From the NCBI RefSeq assembly GCF_029338275.1, contig NZ_CP119789.1:2046001-2110000 (forward strand): a stretch of DNA of 64,000 nucleotides. The letters run 5' to 3'. A model generated the notes under the pieces. It searched no databases. It was not told where the DNA came from and saw nothing but the letters and a program-made list of their open reading frames with translations. A program made the translations under genes and the position numbers. Below are positions 51,152-59,206 of this stretch, piece by piece (position 1 is the first letter of the stretch; every line of letters starts with the position of its first letter). This stretch comes from Haloarcula ordinaria. GTDB lineage: Archaea > Halobacteriota > Halobacteria > Halobacteriales > Haloarculaceae.

Positions 51152-51179
51152 ACGGTCGCCGGGCAACTGACTGTCCGGG

Positions 51180-51506
51180 TCAGTACTGCGCTCTCGCTGC
51201 GGCCACCCACTCCTCGCCACGCTCGACGTTCTGCGGGCGATGTCGTTTCCCGAAGCGGTCGAGGCGAGCGGCGAGCGTCCACTGGTCCGTGTAGTCGACG
51301 TCGTCAGCCGCGGCGGCCGCGACGGCAGCGCGCTGTCGGTCGGACACGTGTGCGCCGACGGCGCTCGTGATGGCGGCGACCTGCGAGGGATTCGCGTCCG
51401 CGGGAATCGACACCGCCAGCTCCGTCCCGTCGACGGTCACCGTCGTGGTCGCCGTGCCCTCTGTCCGCTCCCCCGGTCCGTCTGCTGTCTCCTCGCGTGT
51501 CGCCAT
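51180..51506 (-). CDS. Acyl-CoA carboxylase epsilon-like small subunit
   Basis: A 108-residue protein whose second half reads [23 protein letters not shown], then [19 protein letters not shown] and ends [12 protein letters not shown]. This resembles the epsilon subunit of actinobacterial acyl-CoA carboxylases (ACC_epsilon), which stabilises the beta hexamer. It begins one base after the stop of the carboxylase beta gene on the minus strand, which supports the assignment. The N-terminus is a Thr/Glu-rich disordered arm. Confidence 0.8.
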   Translation of the reverse strand: MATREETADGPGERTEGTATTTVTVDGTELAVSIPADANPSQVAAITSAVGAHVSDRQRAAVAAAAADDVDYTDQWTLAARLDRFGKRHRPQNVERGEEWVAAARAQY

Positions 51507-51507
51507 C

Positions 51508-53088
51508 TTACAGTGGGATGTTGCCGTGGTCTTTCGGGGGCGTGTCCTCGCGCTTGCGCTGGAGCAGGTCCAGGTCGTCGATGAGTCGCTTGCGCGTGTC
51601 CTTCGGTTCGATGACGTCGTCGAGGTACCCGCGCCTGGCCGGGCCGTAGGGGTGGGCGAACTCCTCGCGGAACTCGTCCATCAGGGCCTGGCGCTTGGCG
51701 TCGGGGTCGTCGGCCTCGGCGATCTCGTTCCGGTAGAGGATGTTGACCGCGCCCCGCGGCCCCAGCACGGCCATCTCGGAGCCCGGCCAGGCGTAGTTGA
51801 CGTCGCTGCCGAGGAACTTCGAGGACATGACGATGTACGCCCCGCCGTAGGCCTTGCGGACGACCACCGAGAGCAGCGGGACAGTCGCCTCCGCGTAGGC
51901 GTAGATGAGCTTCGCGCCCCGACGGATGATGCCGTTGTGCTCCTGGTCCGTGCCGGGCATGAACCCGGGGACGTCGACGAAGGAGACGATGGGGATGTTG
52001 AAGGAATCACAGAAGCGGATGAACCGCGCGGCCTTCTCTGAGGCGTCGATGTCCAGCGTCCCCGCGCTCACACGGGGTTGGTTGGCGACGATACCGACCG
52101 ACTTGCCGTCCATCCGGGCGAACCCGGTGATGACGTTCCGGGCCCAGTTGCCGTGGGTCTCGAAGAACGACTGCTCGTCGACGATGTTCCCGATGACCTT
52201 CGTCATGTCGTAGGGCTTTCGCGGGGCCGAGGGGACGATGTCCGTGACCTCCGGGACCTCGCGCTCGGGGTCGTCCCACGGCTTGACCCGCGGCGGGTCT
52301 TCCATGTTGTTCTGGGGGAGATAGGAGAGGAGTCGGCGGATGTTCTCCAGGGCCTCTTCCTCGGAGGGGTACGAGAAGTGCGCGACACCGGACTTCGTGG
52401 AATGTGAGCCCGCTCCGCCGAGTTCCTCCTTGGACACCTGCTCGCCGGTGACCGTCTCGATGACGTCCGGGCCGGTGATGAACATGTGGCTGGTGTCCTG
52501 GACCATGAACGTGAAGTCCGTCAGCGCCGGGGAGTAGGTCGCCCCACCCGCACACGGGCCCATGATGGCCGAGATCTGGGGGATGAGGCCACTGGCCTTC
52601 GTGTTGCGCTCGAAGATCTTCGCGAAGCCGACCAGCGAGTCGACCCCCTCCTGGATGCGTGCGCCACCGGAGTCGTTGAGGCCGATGACGGGGACGCCGT
52701 TCTCGATGGCCTTGTCCATCACCTTACAGATCTTCTCGGCCACGACCTCGCCGACGGAGCCACCGAGCACCGTGAAGTCGTGGGCGAAGAGGAACACCTT
52801 GCGGCCGTCGACGTCGCCGTAGCCAGTGACGACGGCGTCGCCCGGGAACTTCTTGTCCTCCATGCCGAAGTTCGTCGAGCGGTGTTCGACGAAGGGGTCG
52901 ACCTCGTTGAACGACCCGTCGTCGACGAGGAAGTCGATTCGCTCGCGGGCGGTCATCTTCCCCTTCTCGTGTTGTGCCTCGATACGCGCCTCGCCGCCGC
53001 CGAGCCTCGCTTCCTCGCGTCGGTCGCGGAGTTCCTCGACGGCGCTTCGCTCCTCGCTCTCGTCTTCGGGTTCTTCCTGTTTACTCAT
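51508..53088 (-). CDS. Acyl-CoA carboxylase carboxyltransferase (beta) subunit
   Basis: A 526-residue carboxyltransferase that moves CO2 from biotin to propionyl- or acetyl-CoA. Motifs: [21 protein letters not shown] at 40-60, [14 protein letters not shown] near 136-149, [16 protein letters not shown] near 176-191, [14 protein letters not shown] near 377-390, [14 protein letters not shown] and [16 protein letters not shown]. These match propionyl-CoA carboxylase/methylmalonyl-CoA decarboxylase beta. Biotin carboxylase is not in the window. Operon order: ketoacyl-CoA reductase, this gene, then the epsilon-like subunit, each one base apart. bioB in this window serves its cofactor. Confidence 0.92.
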   Translation of the reverse strand: MSKQEEPEDESEERSAVEELRDRREEARLGGGEARIEAQHEKGKMTARERIDFLVDDGSFNEVDPFVEHRSTNFGMEDKKFPGDAVVTGYGDVDGRKVFLFAHDFTVLGGSVGEVVAEKICKVMDKAIENGVPVIGLNDSGGARIQEGVDSLVGFAKIFERNTKASGLIPQISAIMGPCAGGATYSPALTDFTFMVQDTSHMFITGPDVIETVTGEQVSKEELGGAGSHSTKSGVAHFSYPSEEEALENIRRLLSYLPQNNMEDPPRVKPWDDPEREVPEVTDIVPSAPRKPYDMTKVIGNIVDEQSFFETHGNWARNVITGFARMDGKSVGIVANQPRVSAGTLDIDASEKAARFIRFCDSFNIPIVSFVDVPGFMPGTDQEHNGIIRRGAKLIYAYAEATVPLLSVVVRKAYGGAYIVMSSKFLGSDVNYAWPGSEMAVLGPRGAVNILYRNEIAEADDPDAKRQALMDEFREEFAHPYGPARRGYLDDVIEPKDTRKRLIDDLDLLQRKREDTPPKDHGNIPL

Positions 53089-53089
53089 G

Positions 53090-53836
53090 TTACCACTCCA
53101 TGCCGCCGTTGACGCCGAGCACCTGCCCGGTCATGTAACTGGACTCCTCGCCGGCGACGAACCGGACGATACAGGCGATGTCCTCGACGGTCGCGAACCG
53201 GTCGAGCGGGATGTTCCGCAGAATCTTCTCCTGGACTCGCTCCGGGACCTCGTCCAGCATGTCGGTACGGACGAACCCCGGTGCGACGCAGTTCGCCGTC
53301 GAGCCGGTGTGGGCGAGCTCCAGTGCGAGCGTGCGCGTGAACCCGAACAGGCCCGACTTCGTCGTCGCGTAGTTCGCCTGCCCGATGTTGCCCTGCTGGC
53401 CGACGACGCTCGAGATGTTGATCAGCCGGCCGTTCTCGGCGTGCTGGATGTCGTCGTAGAACGCGTCGGTGCAGTTGAACACCCCGCCGAGGTTGACGTC
53501 GATGACCGTCTGCCAGTCCTCGCGGGTCATGTGTTCGAACTTCTTGTCGATGGTGATACCCGCGTTGTTGATGAGCACGTCAGGCGGCCCGAACTCGTCG
53601 ACGACCGCTTCCCGCATCTCCAGCACCTCGTCGTGCTTGGCCACGTCGGCTTGGACGGCGACTGCCTCGCCGCCGTCCATCTCCTCGATGGTCTCCACGA
53701 CGTCGCGTGCCTCGTCCTCCGAGGACCGGTAGTTGACGACCACGTTGGCGCCGTGTTCGGCAAGGTCCTCGGCGATACCGCGACCGATGCCCCGTGACGA
53801 GCCGGTCACCACACAGGTCTGATCGTTCAGATACAT
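53090..53836 (-). CDS. Beta-ketoacyl reductase / acetoacetyl-CoA reductase (SDR family)
   Basis: A 248-residue short-chain dehydrogenase. The cofactor loop TGSSRGIG is at 11-18, NNAG at 90-93, and the catalytic triad is the serine of NISS (142-143), Y156 and K160 in YATTKSG. It ends TGQVLGVNGGMEW. The reading fits PhaB/FabG-type reductases, which act with the carboxylase encoded next in the operon (stop to ATG one base apart). The start at 53836 gives normal family length. A TATA-like TTATAG element at 53913-53924 lies about 80 bases upstream, so either the mRNA has a 50-base leader or a longer N-terminus (from 53884 or 53893) is used. Confidence 0.88.
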   Translation of the reverse strand: MYLNDQTCVVTGSSRGIGRGIAEDLAEHGANVVVNYRSSEDEARDVVETIEEMDGGEAVAVQADVAKHDEVLEMREAVVDEFGPPDVLINNAGITIDKKFEHMTREDWQTVIDVNLGGVFNCTDAFYDDIQHAENGRLINISSVVGQQGNIGQANYATTKSGLFGFTRTLALELAHTGSTANCVAPGFVRTDMLDEVPERVQEKILRNIPLDRFATVEDIACIVRFVAGEESSYMTGQVLGVNGGMEW

Positions 53837-54024
53837 GTATCCGGTGAGATACCCCCGTGGGTTCGTGCATTCATCGCTTACCATAGAGGGCAAAGCACAG
53901 GCAGATAATAGTTCGCCTTATAGCTCGTTAATCGGGCGACCGGGAATATAATGAGCTTGTCACAGGAGCCGAACGTACATACTGATATACAGATTCACGT
54001 GGGTACCGTTCGCCCGTCCAACAG

Positions 54025-54038
54025 TTAGGCCGGCCTAA
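54025..54038. promoter_or_regulatory. Palindrome 1, DtxR/IdeR-like iron box
   Basis: TTAGGCCGGCCTAA is a perfect 14-base inverted repeat, close in layout to the bacterial DtxR/IdeR and haloarchaeal iron-repressor (Idr/SirR) sites with TTAGG...CCTAA half-sites. Its centre is 28 bases from palindrome 2. Confidence 0.7.
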
Positions 54039-54051
54039 AACAGAAAGCCTC

Positions 54052-54067
54052 TTTAGGCAGGCCTAAA
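54052..54067. promoter_or_regulatory. Palindrome 2, iron box overlapping the TATA region of the RGP gene
   Basis: TTTAGGCAGGCCTAAA is a perfect 16-base inverted repeat. It covers positions -30 to -15 from the ATG at 54082, where the TATA box should be, so a bound repressor would block the core promoter. Confidence 0.75.
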
Positions 54068-54081
54068 CAGTGGGGAGTACG

Positions 54082-55245
54082 ATGGTTACAGACATCTGCG
54101 TCGTGGTTCCGACGATACGGAACCACGAGTGTCTCCGCGAGTACTGCCAGAACGCCCGCGACCACGGGTTCGACCTCGACCGGCTCTTCTTCGTGCTCGT
54201 CACCGAGGACTTCTGTGACACCGAGGCGATGGAACGGATGCTTGACGACGAGGGCGTCGCGGGAGCCGTCTTCGACGGCACCGCCAGGGAAGCGTGGTTC
54301 AACGAGAACGGCGTGAGCGAGTACGGCCACCTCGTCCCCGAGGCGAGCCACGCGCAGACGTCCTTCGGGCTCCTGTATCTCTGGGCCAACGAGTTCGAGT
54401 ACGGCGTGTTCATCGACGACGACACGCTCCCCCACGCGGACGTGGACTTCTTCGGCACCCACATGGAGAATCTCGCCTACGAGGGCGAGATAGAGCGCGT
54501 TCGGTCGGACGAGCGCTGGGTGAACGTCCTCTACCAGAACGAGGACGACCACGGCCTCTACCCTCGGGGATACCCCTACGCTGCGATGGACGAGTCGGTC
54601 GAGACCGACGCGACGTACGTCGACGACGTCGTGGCCTCCCAGGGGCTCTGGACGAACGTGCCGGACCTCGACGCGGTCCGCATCCTGATGGACGGCGACC
54701 TGCAGGGACAGGCCCAGACCCGGACTGCCGCGTCGGACTTCGGCGAGGACTTCGTCGCAGCCGAGGGCAACTACCTCACCGTCTGCTCGATGAACCTCGC
54801 CTTCCGCCGCGAGGTCGTCCCAGCGTTCTACCAGCTGCCGATGGACGACAACGAATGGGACGTCGGCCGGTTCGACGACATCTGGTCGGGGCTGTTCCTC
54901 AAACGGGCGGCCGATTTGCTGGACAAGCAAATCTACAACGGCGGCCCGCTCTGTGAGCACAACAAGGCCCCGCGGTCGACGTTCTCCGACCTCACCAACG
55001 AGGTCCACGGTCTCGAACTCAACGAGCACGTCTGGGAGGTCGTCGACGACGTCGGCGACGACGCGTCCTCGTACACGGAGGCGTTCGACGCCATGGGCCA
55101 GGCGCTGGCCGAGGGCGACTTCAGCGACTGGGAGAACGGTGCGTTCCTCAACCACTGCGGGGAGTACATGCTCGACTGGCTGGACTGCCTGGCCGAACTC
55201 GAAGGGCCACAGCCCGACCGCATCCCCGCCGCGGCGGACGATTAA
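54082..55245 (+). CDS. RGP-family protein (UDP-arabinopyranose mutase / alpha-1,4-glucan-protein synthase type)
   Basis: A 387-residue cytoplasmic protein of the reversibly glycosylated polypeptide family (PF03214), known in plants as UDP-arabinopyranose mutase. The start resembles RGPs (VVPTIRNHECLREY); the metal/nucleotide DDD motif is D112-D114 (FIDDDTLPHADVDFF), later PRGYPYAAMDESV and NLAFRREVVPAFYQLPM near 235-251, then FDDIWSGLFLKR. The ATG at 54082 follows the palindrome pair directly; a GTG 12 bases earlier is in frame but would abut the palindrome. Two iron boxes precede it and a third follows before the next gene, so expression should depend on iron. It probably prepares a nucleotide sugar for the membrane glycosyltransferase at 59203. 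Confidence 0.78.
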   Translation: MVTDICVVVPTIRNHECLREYCQNARDHGFDLDRLFFVLVTEDFCDTEAMERMLDDEGVAGAVFDGTAREAWFNENGVSEYGHLVPEASHAQTSFGLLYLWANEFEYGVFIDDDTLPHADVDFFGTHMENLAYEGEIERVRSDERWVNVLYQNEDDHGLYPRGYPYAAMDESVETDATYVDDVVASQGLWTNVPDLDAVRILMDGDLQGQAQTRTAASDFGEDFVAAEGNYLTVCSMNLAFRREVVPAFYQLPMDDNEWDVGRFDDIWSGLFLKRAADLLDKQIYNGGPLCEHNKAPRSTFSDLTNEVHGLELNEHVWEVVDDVGDDASSYTEAFDAMGQALAEGDFSDWENGAFLNHCGEYMLDWLDCLAELEGPQPDRIPAAADD

Positions 55246-55256
55246 AACGCAAACCA

Positions 55257-55272
55257 TTTAGGCAAACCTAAA
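55257..55272. promoter_or_regulatory. Palindrome 3, iron box overlapping the promoter of the iron transporter
   Basis: TTTAGGCAAACCTAAA, an inverted repeat with half-sites TTTAGG/CCTAAA and 4-base spacer, very close to the DtxR/IdeR consensus. It spans -32 to -17 from the ATG at 55289, again on the expected TATA site. Confidence 0.78.
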
Positions 55273-55288
55273 ACTACTACAACACAAC

Positions 55289-56452
55289 ATGACTGACGAC
55301 GACTCTCTTACGGACGGTTCGCGGTCCCGACGTCGGTTCCTCCAGCTGGGCGGTGCGGCTGCCGCGACTGCGCTCGCCGGTTGTTCTGGACTCTCACTCG
55401 GTGGCGAACAGGAAAGCGGACAGGTGACGCTCGCGGACTTCCGCGGGTCGGGTCCGCTCGTCGCCCAGCGGGCCGAGCCAGAGGGGACGTCCATCGAGGA
55501 CCTCCCAGCCCTCGAAGGGGAACTCACGCTCTACCTCGGCGGCGGCGAGGGCGGCCTGTACCTCGACCTCATCAACCTGCTCGAACGGCGCTACCCCGAC
55601 TTCACGACCAACCACCGGCTCGAGGCGTCCAGCGACCTGGCCAACACCATCATCGAGGAGACGGACGCGGGCCAGAGTCCAGCCGACGTGTTCATGGCGG
55701 TCGACGCCGGCTCGCTCGGCGCCGTCGCCAACGCCGGCGCGACGGCGGGTCTCCCCGAAGAGGCGCTCTCGGCAGTCCCGTCGGAGTTCCAGGACAGCGA
55801 GGGACGCTGGGTCGGTATCGCCGGCCGGGCGCGGGCGATTCCGTACAACACGAACGAGCTCTCGGCGTCCGACATCCCGTCGAGCGTCCAGGCGTTCCCC
55901 GAGACGGCGGCCTTCCAGAACAGCCTCGGCTGGGCGCCGACCTACAGCGCGTTCCAGTCGTTCGTCACGGCCATGCGGCTCATCCGCGGGGACGACGAGA
56001 CGCGATCGTGGCTCGAAGCGATGCTCGACGCCGGCATCACGGAGTTCCCCGACGAGTTCCGCGTCTCGAACGCCGCCGCCGACGGCGAGATCGTCGCCGG
56101 CTTTGCCAACCACTACTACTCCCAGCGGGTCAAGTCCGCCCGGGAGGACGCACCGCTGGACCTCGCGTTCACCGAGGGAGACGCCGGCGCGCTCGTCAAC
56201 GTCTCCGGGCTCGAGATTCTCGACGGGACACCGAACGCCGACCTCGCCGCGAACTTCGTCAGACACATTCTCTCGGCGGAGGCCCAGGAGTTCTTCGCCA
56301 CGCGGACCTTCGCCTACCCGATGATTCCGGGCGTCCAGCCCGTCGGCGGGCTGCCCACTATCGACGAACTCGACCCGCCGGACATCGACCTGACCGAGCT
56401 CGCGGACGTCGCGGGCACGGTCGACCTCTTGCGGGAGGCTGGTGTCCTCTGA
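55289..56452 (+). CDS. Ferric iron ABC transporter substrate-binding lipoprotein
   Basis: A 387-residue Tat lipoprotein. Twin-arginine segment SRSRRRFLQLGG at 11-22, lipobox ALAGC with C32, then a domain of the FbpA/FutA/IdiA type (SBP_bac). NHYYSQR near 272-278 supplies the paired tyrosines normally used to hold Fe(III). LEGELTLYLGGGEGGLYLDLI near 75-95 opens the N-lobe. The pattern of three genes with permease and ATPase immediately following (a 1-base gap, then TAATG and ATGA junctions) is typical of fbpABC. An iron-box palindrome covers its promoter, so it should be repressed by iron. Confidence 0.9.
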   Translation: MTDDDSLTDGSRSRRRFLQLGGAAAATALAGCSGLSLGGEQESGQVTLADFRGSGPLVAQRAEPEGTSIEDLPALEGELTLYLGGGEGGLYLDLINLLERRYPDFTTNHRLEASSDLANTIIEETDAGQSPADVFMAVDAGSLGAVANAGATAGLPEEALSAVPSEFQDSEGRWVGIAGRARAIPYNTNELSASDIPSSVQAFPETAAFQNSLGWAPTYSAFQSFVTAMRLIRGDDETRSWLEAMLDAGITEFPDEFRVSNAAADGEIVAGFANHYYSQRVKSAREDAPLDLAFTEGDAGALVNVSGLEILDGTPNADLAANFVRHILSAEAQEFFATRTFAYPMIPGVQPVGGLPTIDELDPPDIDLTELADVAGTVDLLREAGVL

Positions 56453-56453
56453 G

Positions 56454-58076
56454 ATGAGCGCGAGCGACCGCTTCGAGCAGCTCCGGGAGCAGACGTCGAC
56501 AGAATCCAGTGACTCGACAGCCCCCACGCTGCTCGCGGTCGTCGCACTCGCCATCTCGCTGTTCGTCCTGTCGCCGCTCGTCTGGCTGTTCCTCCGCGCC
56601 GGCGAGATAGCCCCCGCGCGCGCCCTCGAACTGCTGACCAGCCAGACCACTGTCGAGGTCACGCTCAACACCCTCGTGCTGGTCGTCGGCGTCACGGCGG
56701 CCTCCGTCCTCATCGGCGTCCCGCTGGCGATACTCACGGCCCAGACGGACCTCCCGTTCAGACGCTTCTGGACGATTACGGCGGCGCTCCCGCTGGTCGT
56801 CCCCAGTTACATCGGCGCCTTCGCCTTCGTCTCGGCGTTCGGGCCTCGCGGGGTGCTGGCCGACCTGCTCGCTCCGCTGGGCGTCGAACAGCTCCCGACC
56901 ATCTACGGGCTTCCCGGCGCCGTCCTCGTCCTCACGCTGTTTACGTACCCCTACGTCTTTCTCACGACGCGCGCGTCGCTCCTCTCGTTCGACGGGACCG
57001 TCGTCGAGGCGGCTCGCTCGCTGAACCACACGCGCTGGGAGGCGTTCAAGCGCGTCACGCTCCCCCAGATTGCGCCGGGCATCGCCGCCGGCGCACTGCT
57101 CGTCGCACTCTACGCCCTCTCGGACTTCGGGACGCCCGCCATCATGCAGTACGACGTGTTCACCCGGATGATATACAACGAGTTCGGGGCCCGTCGGCTG
57201 GACTACGCGTCGGTGCTCTCGATGCTGTTGCTCGTGATGGCGCTCGGAATCCTCGCCGTCGAGTCCCGTCTCAACGCCGGTCGCGAGGGCGCGTACGTCA
57301 GCCGCGGGTCGCGCCAGCCCGGCCAGATTCGACTGGGCTACTGGAAGGCGCCGGCCCTGGCCTTCTGTGCCGGCATCGCGGCGCTCTGTCTCGTCCTGCC
57401 CATCGGTATCCTGCTCCAGTGGCTCGTGCGCTCGGGGACCGGATACAGCGGCGGCGGGTTCGTCTTCGAACTCTCCTACGCGTGGAACTCGGTGGGCCTG
57501 GCCGCTGTTGCGGCCGGCATCAGCGTCCTCGCGGCGCTCCCGGTGGCGTACCTCTCGGCCCGCAGCGACACGCGACTCGGCGCGCTCCCGGAGCGTGCGA
57601 CCTACGTGGGCTACGCGGTCCCGGGCGTCGTGCTGGGCCTGGCGCTCGTATACCTCGGGCTGTCGTACGTCCCCTTCCTCTACCAGAGCGTCATCCTGCT
57701 CGTGTTCGCCTACGTCGTCCGGTTCCTGCCACAGGCGGTCGGGACGACGGAGTCCTCCATCCTCCAGGTCGACCCGAGCTACATCGAGGCGGCCCGGTCG
57801 CTGGGGTACAACCCCATCTCGGCGTTCCGCCAGGTCGTCCTGCCGCTCGTCGCGCCGGGCCTCGCAGCCGGCGCGGCGCTGGTGTTCCTGACGACCATGA
57901 AGGAATTGCCGGCAACGCTCATGTTACGACCGACGGGGTTCGAGACGTTCGTAACGTATATCTGGCTCGTCCAGGGAGCCGGTTACTACGGGCAAGCCGC
58001 TATCCCGGCGCTGATACTCGTCGGCGTCTCGGGGCTCTCCATGCTCGTCATCCTGCGACGGGAAGGTAGTTCGTAA
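56454..58076 (+). CDS. Ferric iron ABC transporter permease (two fused permease domains)
   Basis: A 540-residue membrane protein with about twelve helices made of two BPD_transp_1 halves, as in FbpB. Each half contains the coupling EAA-like loop: VEAARSLNHTRWEAFKRVTLPQIAPGI near 183-209 and IEAARSLGYNPISAFRQVVLPLVAPGL near 444-470. The start is the ATG at 56454, one base after the stop of the binding protein; a GTG at 56442 would overlap that gene. Its stop overlaps the ATPase start (TAATG). Confidence 0.92.
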   Translation: MSASDRFEQLREQTSTESSDSTAPTLLAVVALAISLFVLSPLVWLFLRAGEIAPARALELLTSQTTVEVTLNTLVLVVGVTAASVLIGVPLAILTAQTDLPFRRFWTITAALPLVVPSYIGAFAFVSAFGPRGVLADLLAPLGVEQLPTIYGLPGAVLVLTLFTYPYVFLTTRASLLSFDGTVVEAARSLNHTRWEAFKRVTLPQIAPGIAAGALLVALYALSDFGTPAIMQYDVFTRMIYNEFGARRLDYASVLSMLLLVMALGILAVESRLNAGREGAYVSRGSRQPGQIRLGYWKAPALAFCAGIAALCLVLPIGILLQWLVRSGTGYSGGGFVFELSYAWNSVGLAAVAAGISVLAALPVAYLSARSDTRLGALPERATYVGYAVPGVVLGLALVYLGLSYVPFLYQSVILLVFAYVVRFLPQAVGTTESSILQVDPSYIEAARSLGYNPISAFRQVVLPLVAPGLAAGAALVFLTTMKELPATLMLRPTGFETFVTYIWLVQGAGYYGQAAIPALILVGVSGLSMLVILRREGSS

Positions 58077-59206
58077 TGTCCAACCAAACACACACACAGC
58101 GACTCTCCGCGTTCGATTCGGTCGACGCGGCGGTATCGGACCCGGACCGGACGGTCCTGCGACTCGACGGCGTCACGAAGGACTACGGCCAGGAACTCGC
58201 GGTCGAGAACCTGGAACTCGAGGTCAAGGAGGGCGAACTCCTGACGCTGCTGGGTCCGTCTGGCTGCGGGAAGACGACGACGCTTCGGATGATCGCCGGT
58301 CTCGAGACGCCCTCCGCGGGCACTATCTCGCTCGAAAACGACGTCGTGGCCGGCGAGGGGACGTTCCGCAAGCCCGAGGAGCGGGACATCGGCATCGTCT
58401 TCCAGGACTACGCGCTGTTCCCGCATCTCTCGGTCGCGGAGAACATCGCGTTCGGCCTCACCGAGATGGACGACGCGGCCGCAGGCCGCCGGGTCGACGA
58501 ACTCCTGGAACTGGTCGACCTGACCGACCACCACGACAAGATGCCCGCTCAGCTGTCCGGCGGCCAGCAACAGCGCGTCGCGCTCGCCCGCTCGCTCGCG
58601 CCGGAACCGGACGTCCTCCTGCTCGACGAGCCGTTCTCGAACCTGGACGTCCGGCTGCGCGTCGAGATGCGCGAGGAGGTCCGCAAGATTCTGAAGCGCG
58701 CCGGCGTCACCGCCATCTCCGTCACCCACGACCAGGAGGAGGCGCTGTCTATCAGCGACCGGGTCGCCATCATGAACGACGGCGCCATCGCGCAGGTCGG
58801 CGACCCCGGCGAGGTGTTCGAGAACCCCGAGAGCCGCTTCGTCGCGAGCTTCCTCGGGCAGGCGAGCTTCCTCTCGGCACGGGTGGTCGACGAGACCATC
58901 GAGACGGGGCTGGGCTCGTTCGGCACACACCTGCTGAACGGGCCGGTCGAGGCCTACGACGGCGCGATGGTCGACGTGCTCGTCCGCCCCGACGACCTGC
59001 AGGCTGTCCCGGCAAGCGAACCGAAGGCCGACGGCTACGTCGTCCACCGCCAGTACAACGGCCCGTCGTTCGTCTACCGCGTCGAGTTGCACAGCGGCGA
59101 CGTCGTCCACTGCATGCACAACCACGTCGAGACGTTCGAACCGGGCGAGCCGGTCGAAGTCGACCTCGCGGCGGACCACGAACTCGCCTGGTACCCCGCC
59201 GAATGA
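58076..59206 (+). CDS. Ferric iron ABC transporter ATPase
   Basis: A 376-residue ABC ATPase of the FbpC/PotA group. Walker A GPSGCGKTT at 60-68, signature LSGGQQQRVALARSLAPEP near 160-178, Walker B VLLLDEPFSNLDVR, H-loop VTHDQEEAL. The C-terminal TOBE domain (about 285-376) includes VLVRPDDLQAVP. The acidic N-terminal extension (about 1-28) is longer than in bacterial proteins. It energises the permease encoded one base upstream, and the next gene begins within its stop codon (ATGA). Confidence 0.93.
   Translation: MSNQTHTQRLSAFDSVDAAVSDPDRTVLRLDGVTKDYGQELAVENLELEVKEGELLTLLGPSGCGKTTTLRMIAGLETPSAGTISLENDVVAGEGTFRKPEERDIGIVFQDYALFPHLSVAENIAFGLTEMDDAAAGRRVDELLELVDLTDHHDKMPAQLSGGQQQRVALARSLAPEPDVLLLDEPFSNLDVRLRVEMREEVRKILKRAGVTAISVTHDQEEALSISDRVAIMNDGAIAQVGDPGEVFENPESRFVASFLGQASFLSARVVDETIETGLGSFGTHLLNGPVEAYDGAMVDVLVRPDDLQAVPASEPKADGYVVHRQYNGPSFVYRVELHSGDVVHCMHNHVETFEPGEPVEVDLAADHELAWYPAE

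Noticed and set aside
55381..56457. A second plus-strand open frame inside the ferric-binding-protein gene
   Set aside because: It is an Arg-rich frame shadow of the lipoprotein with no start signals or motifs.
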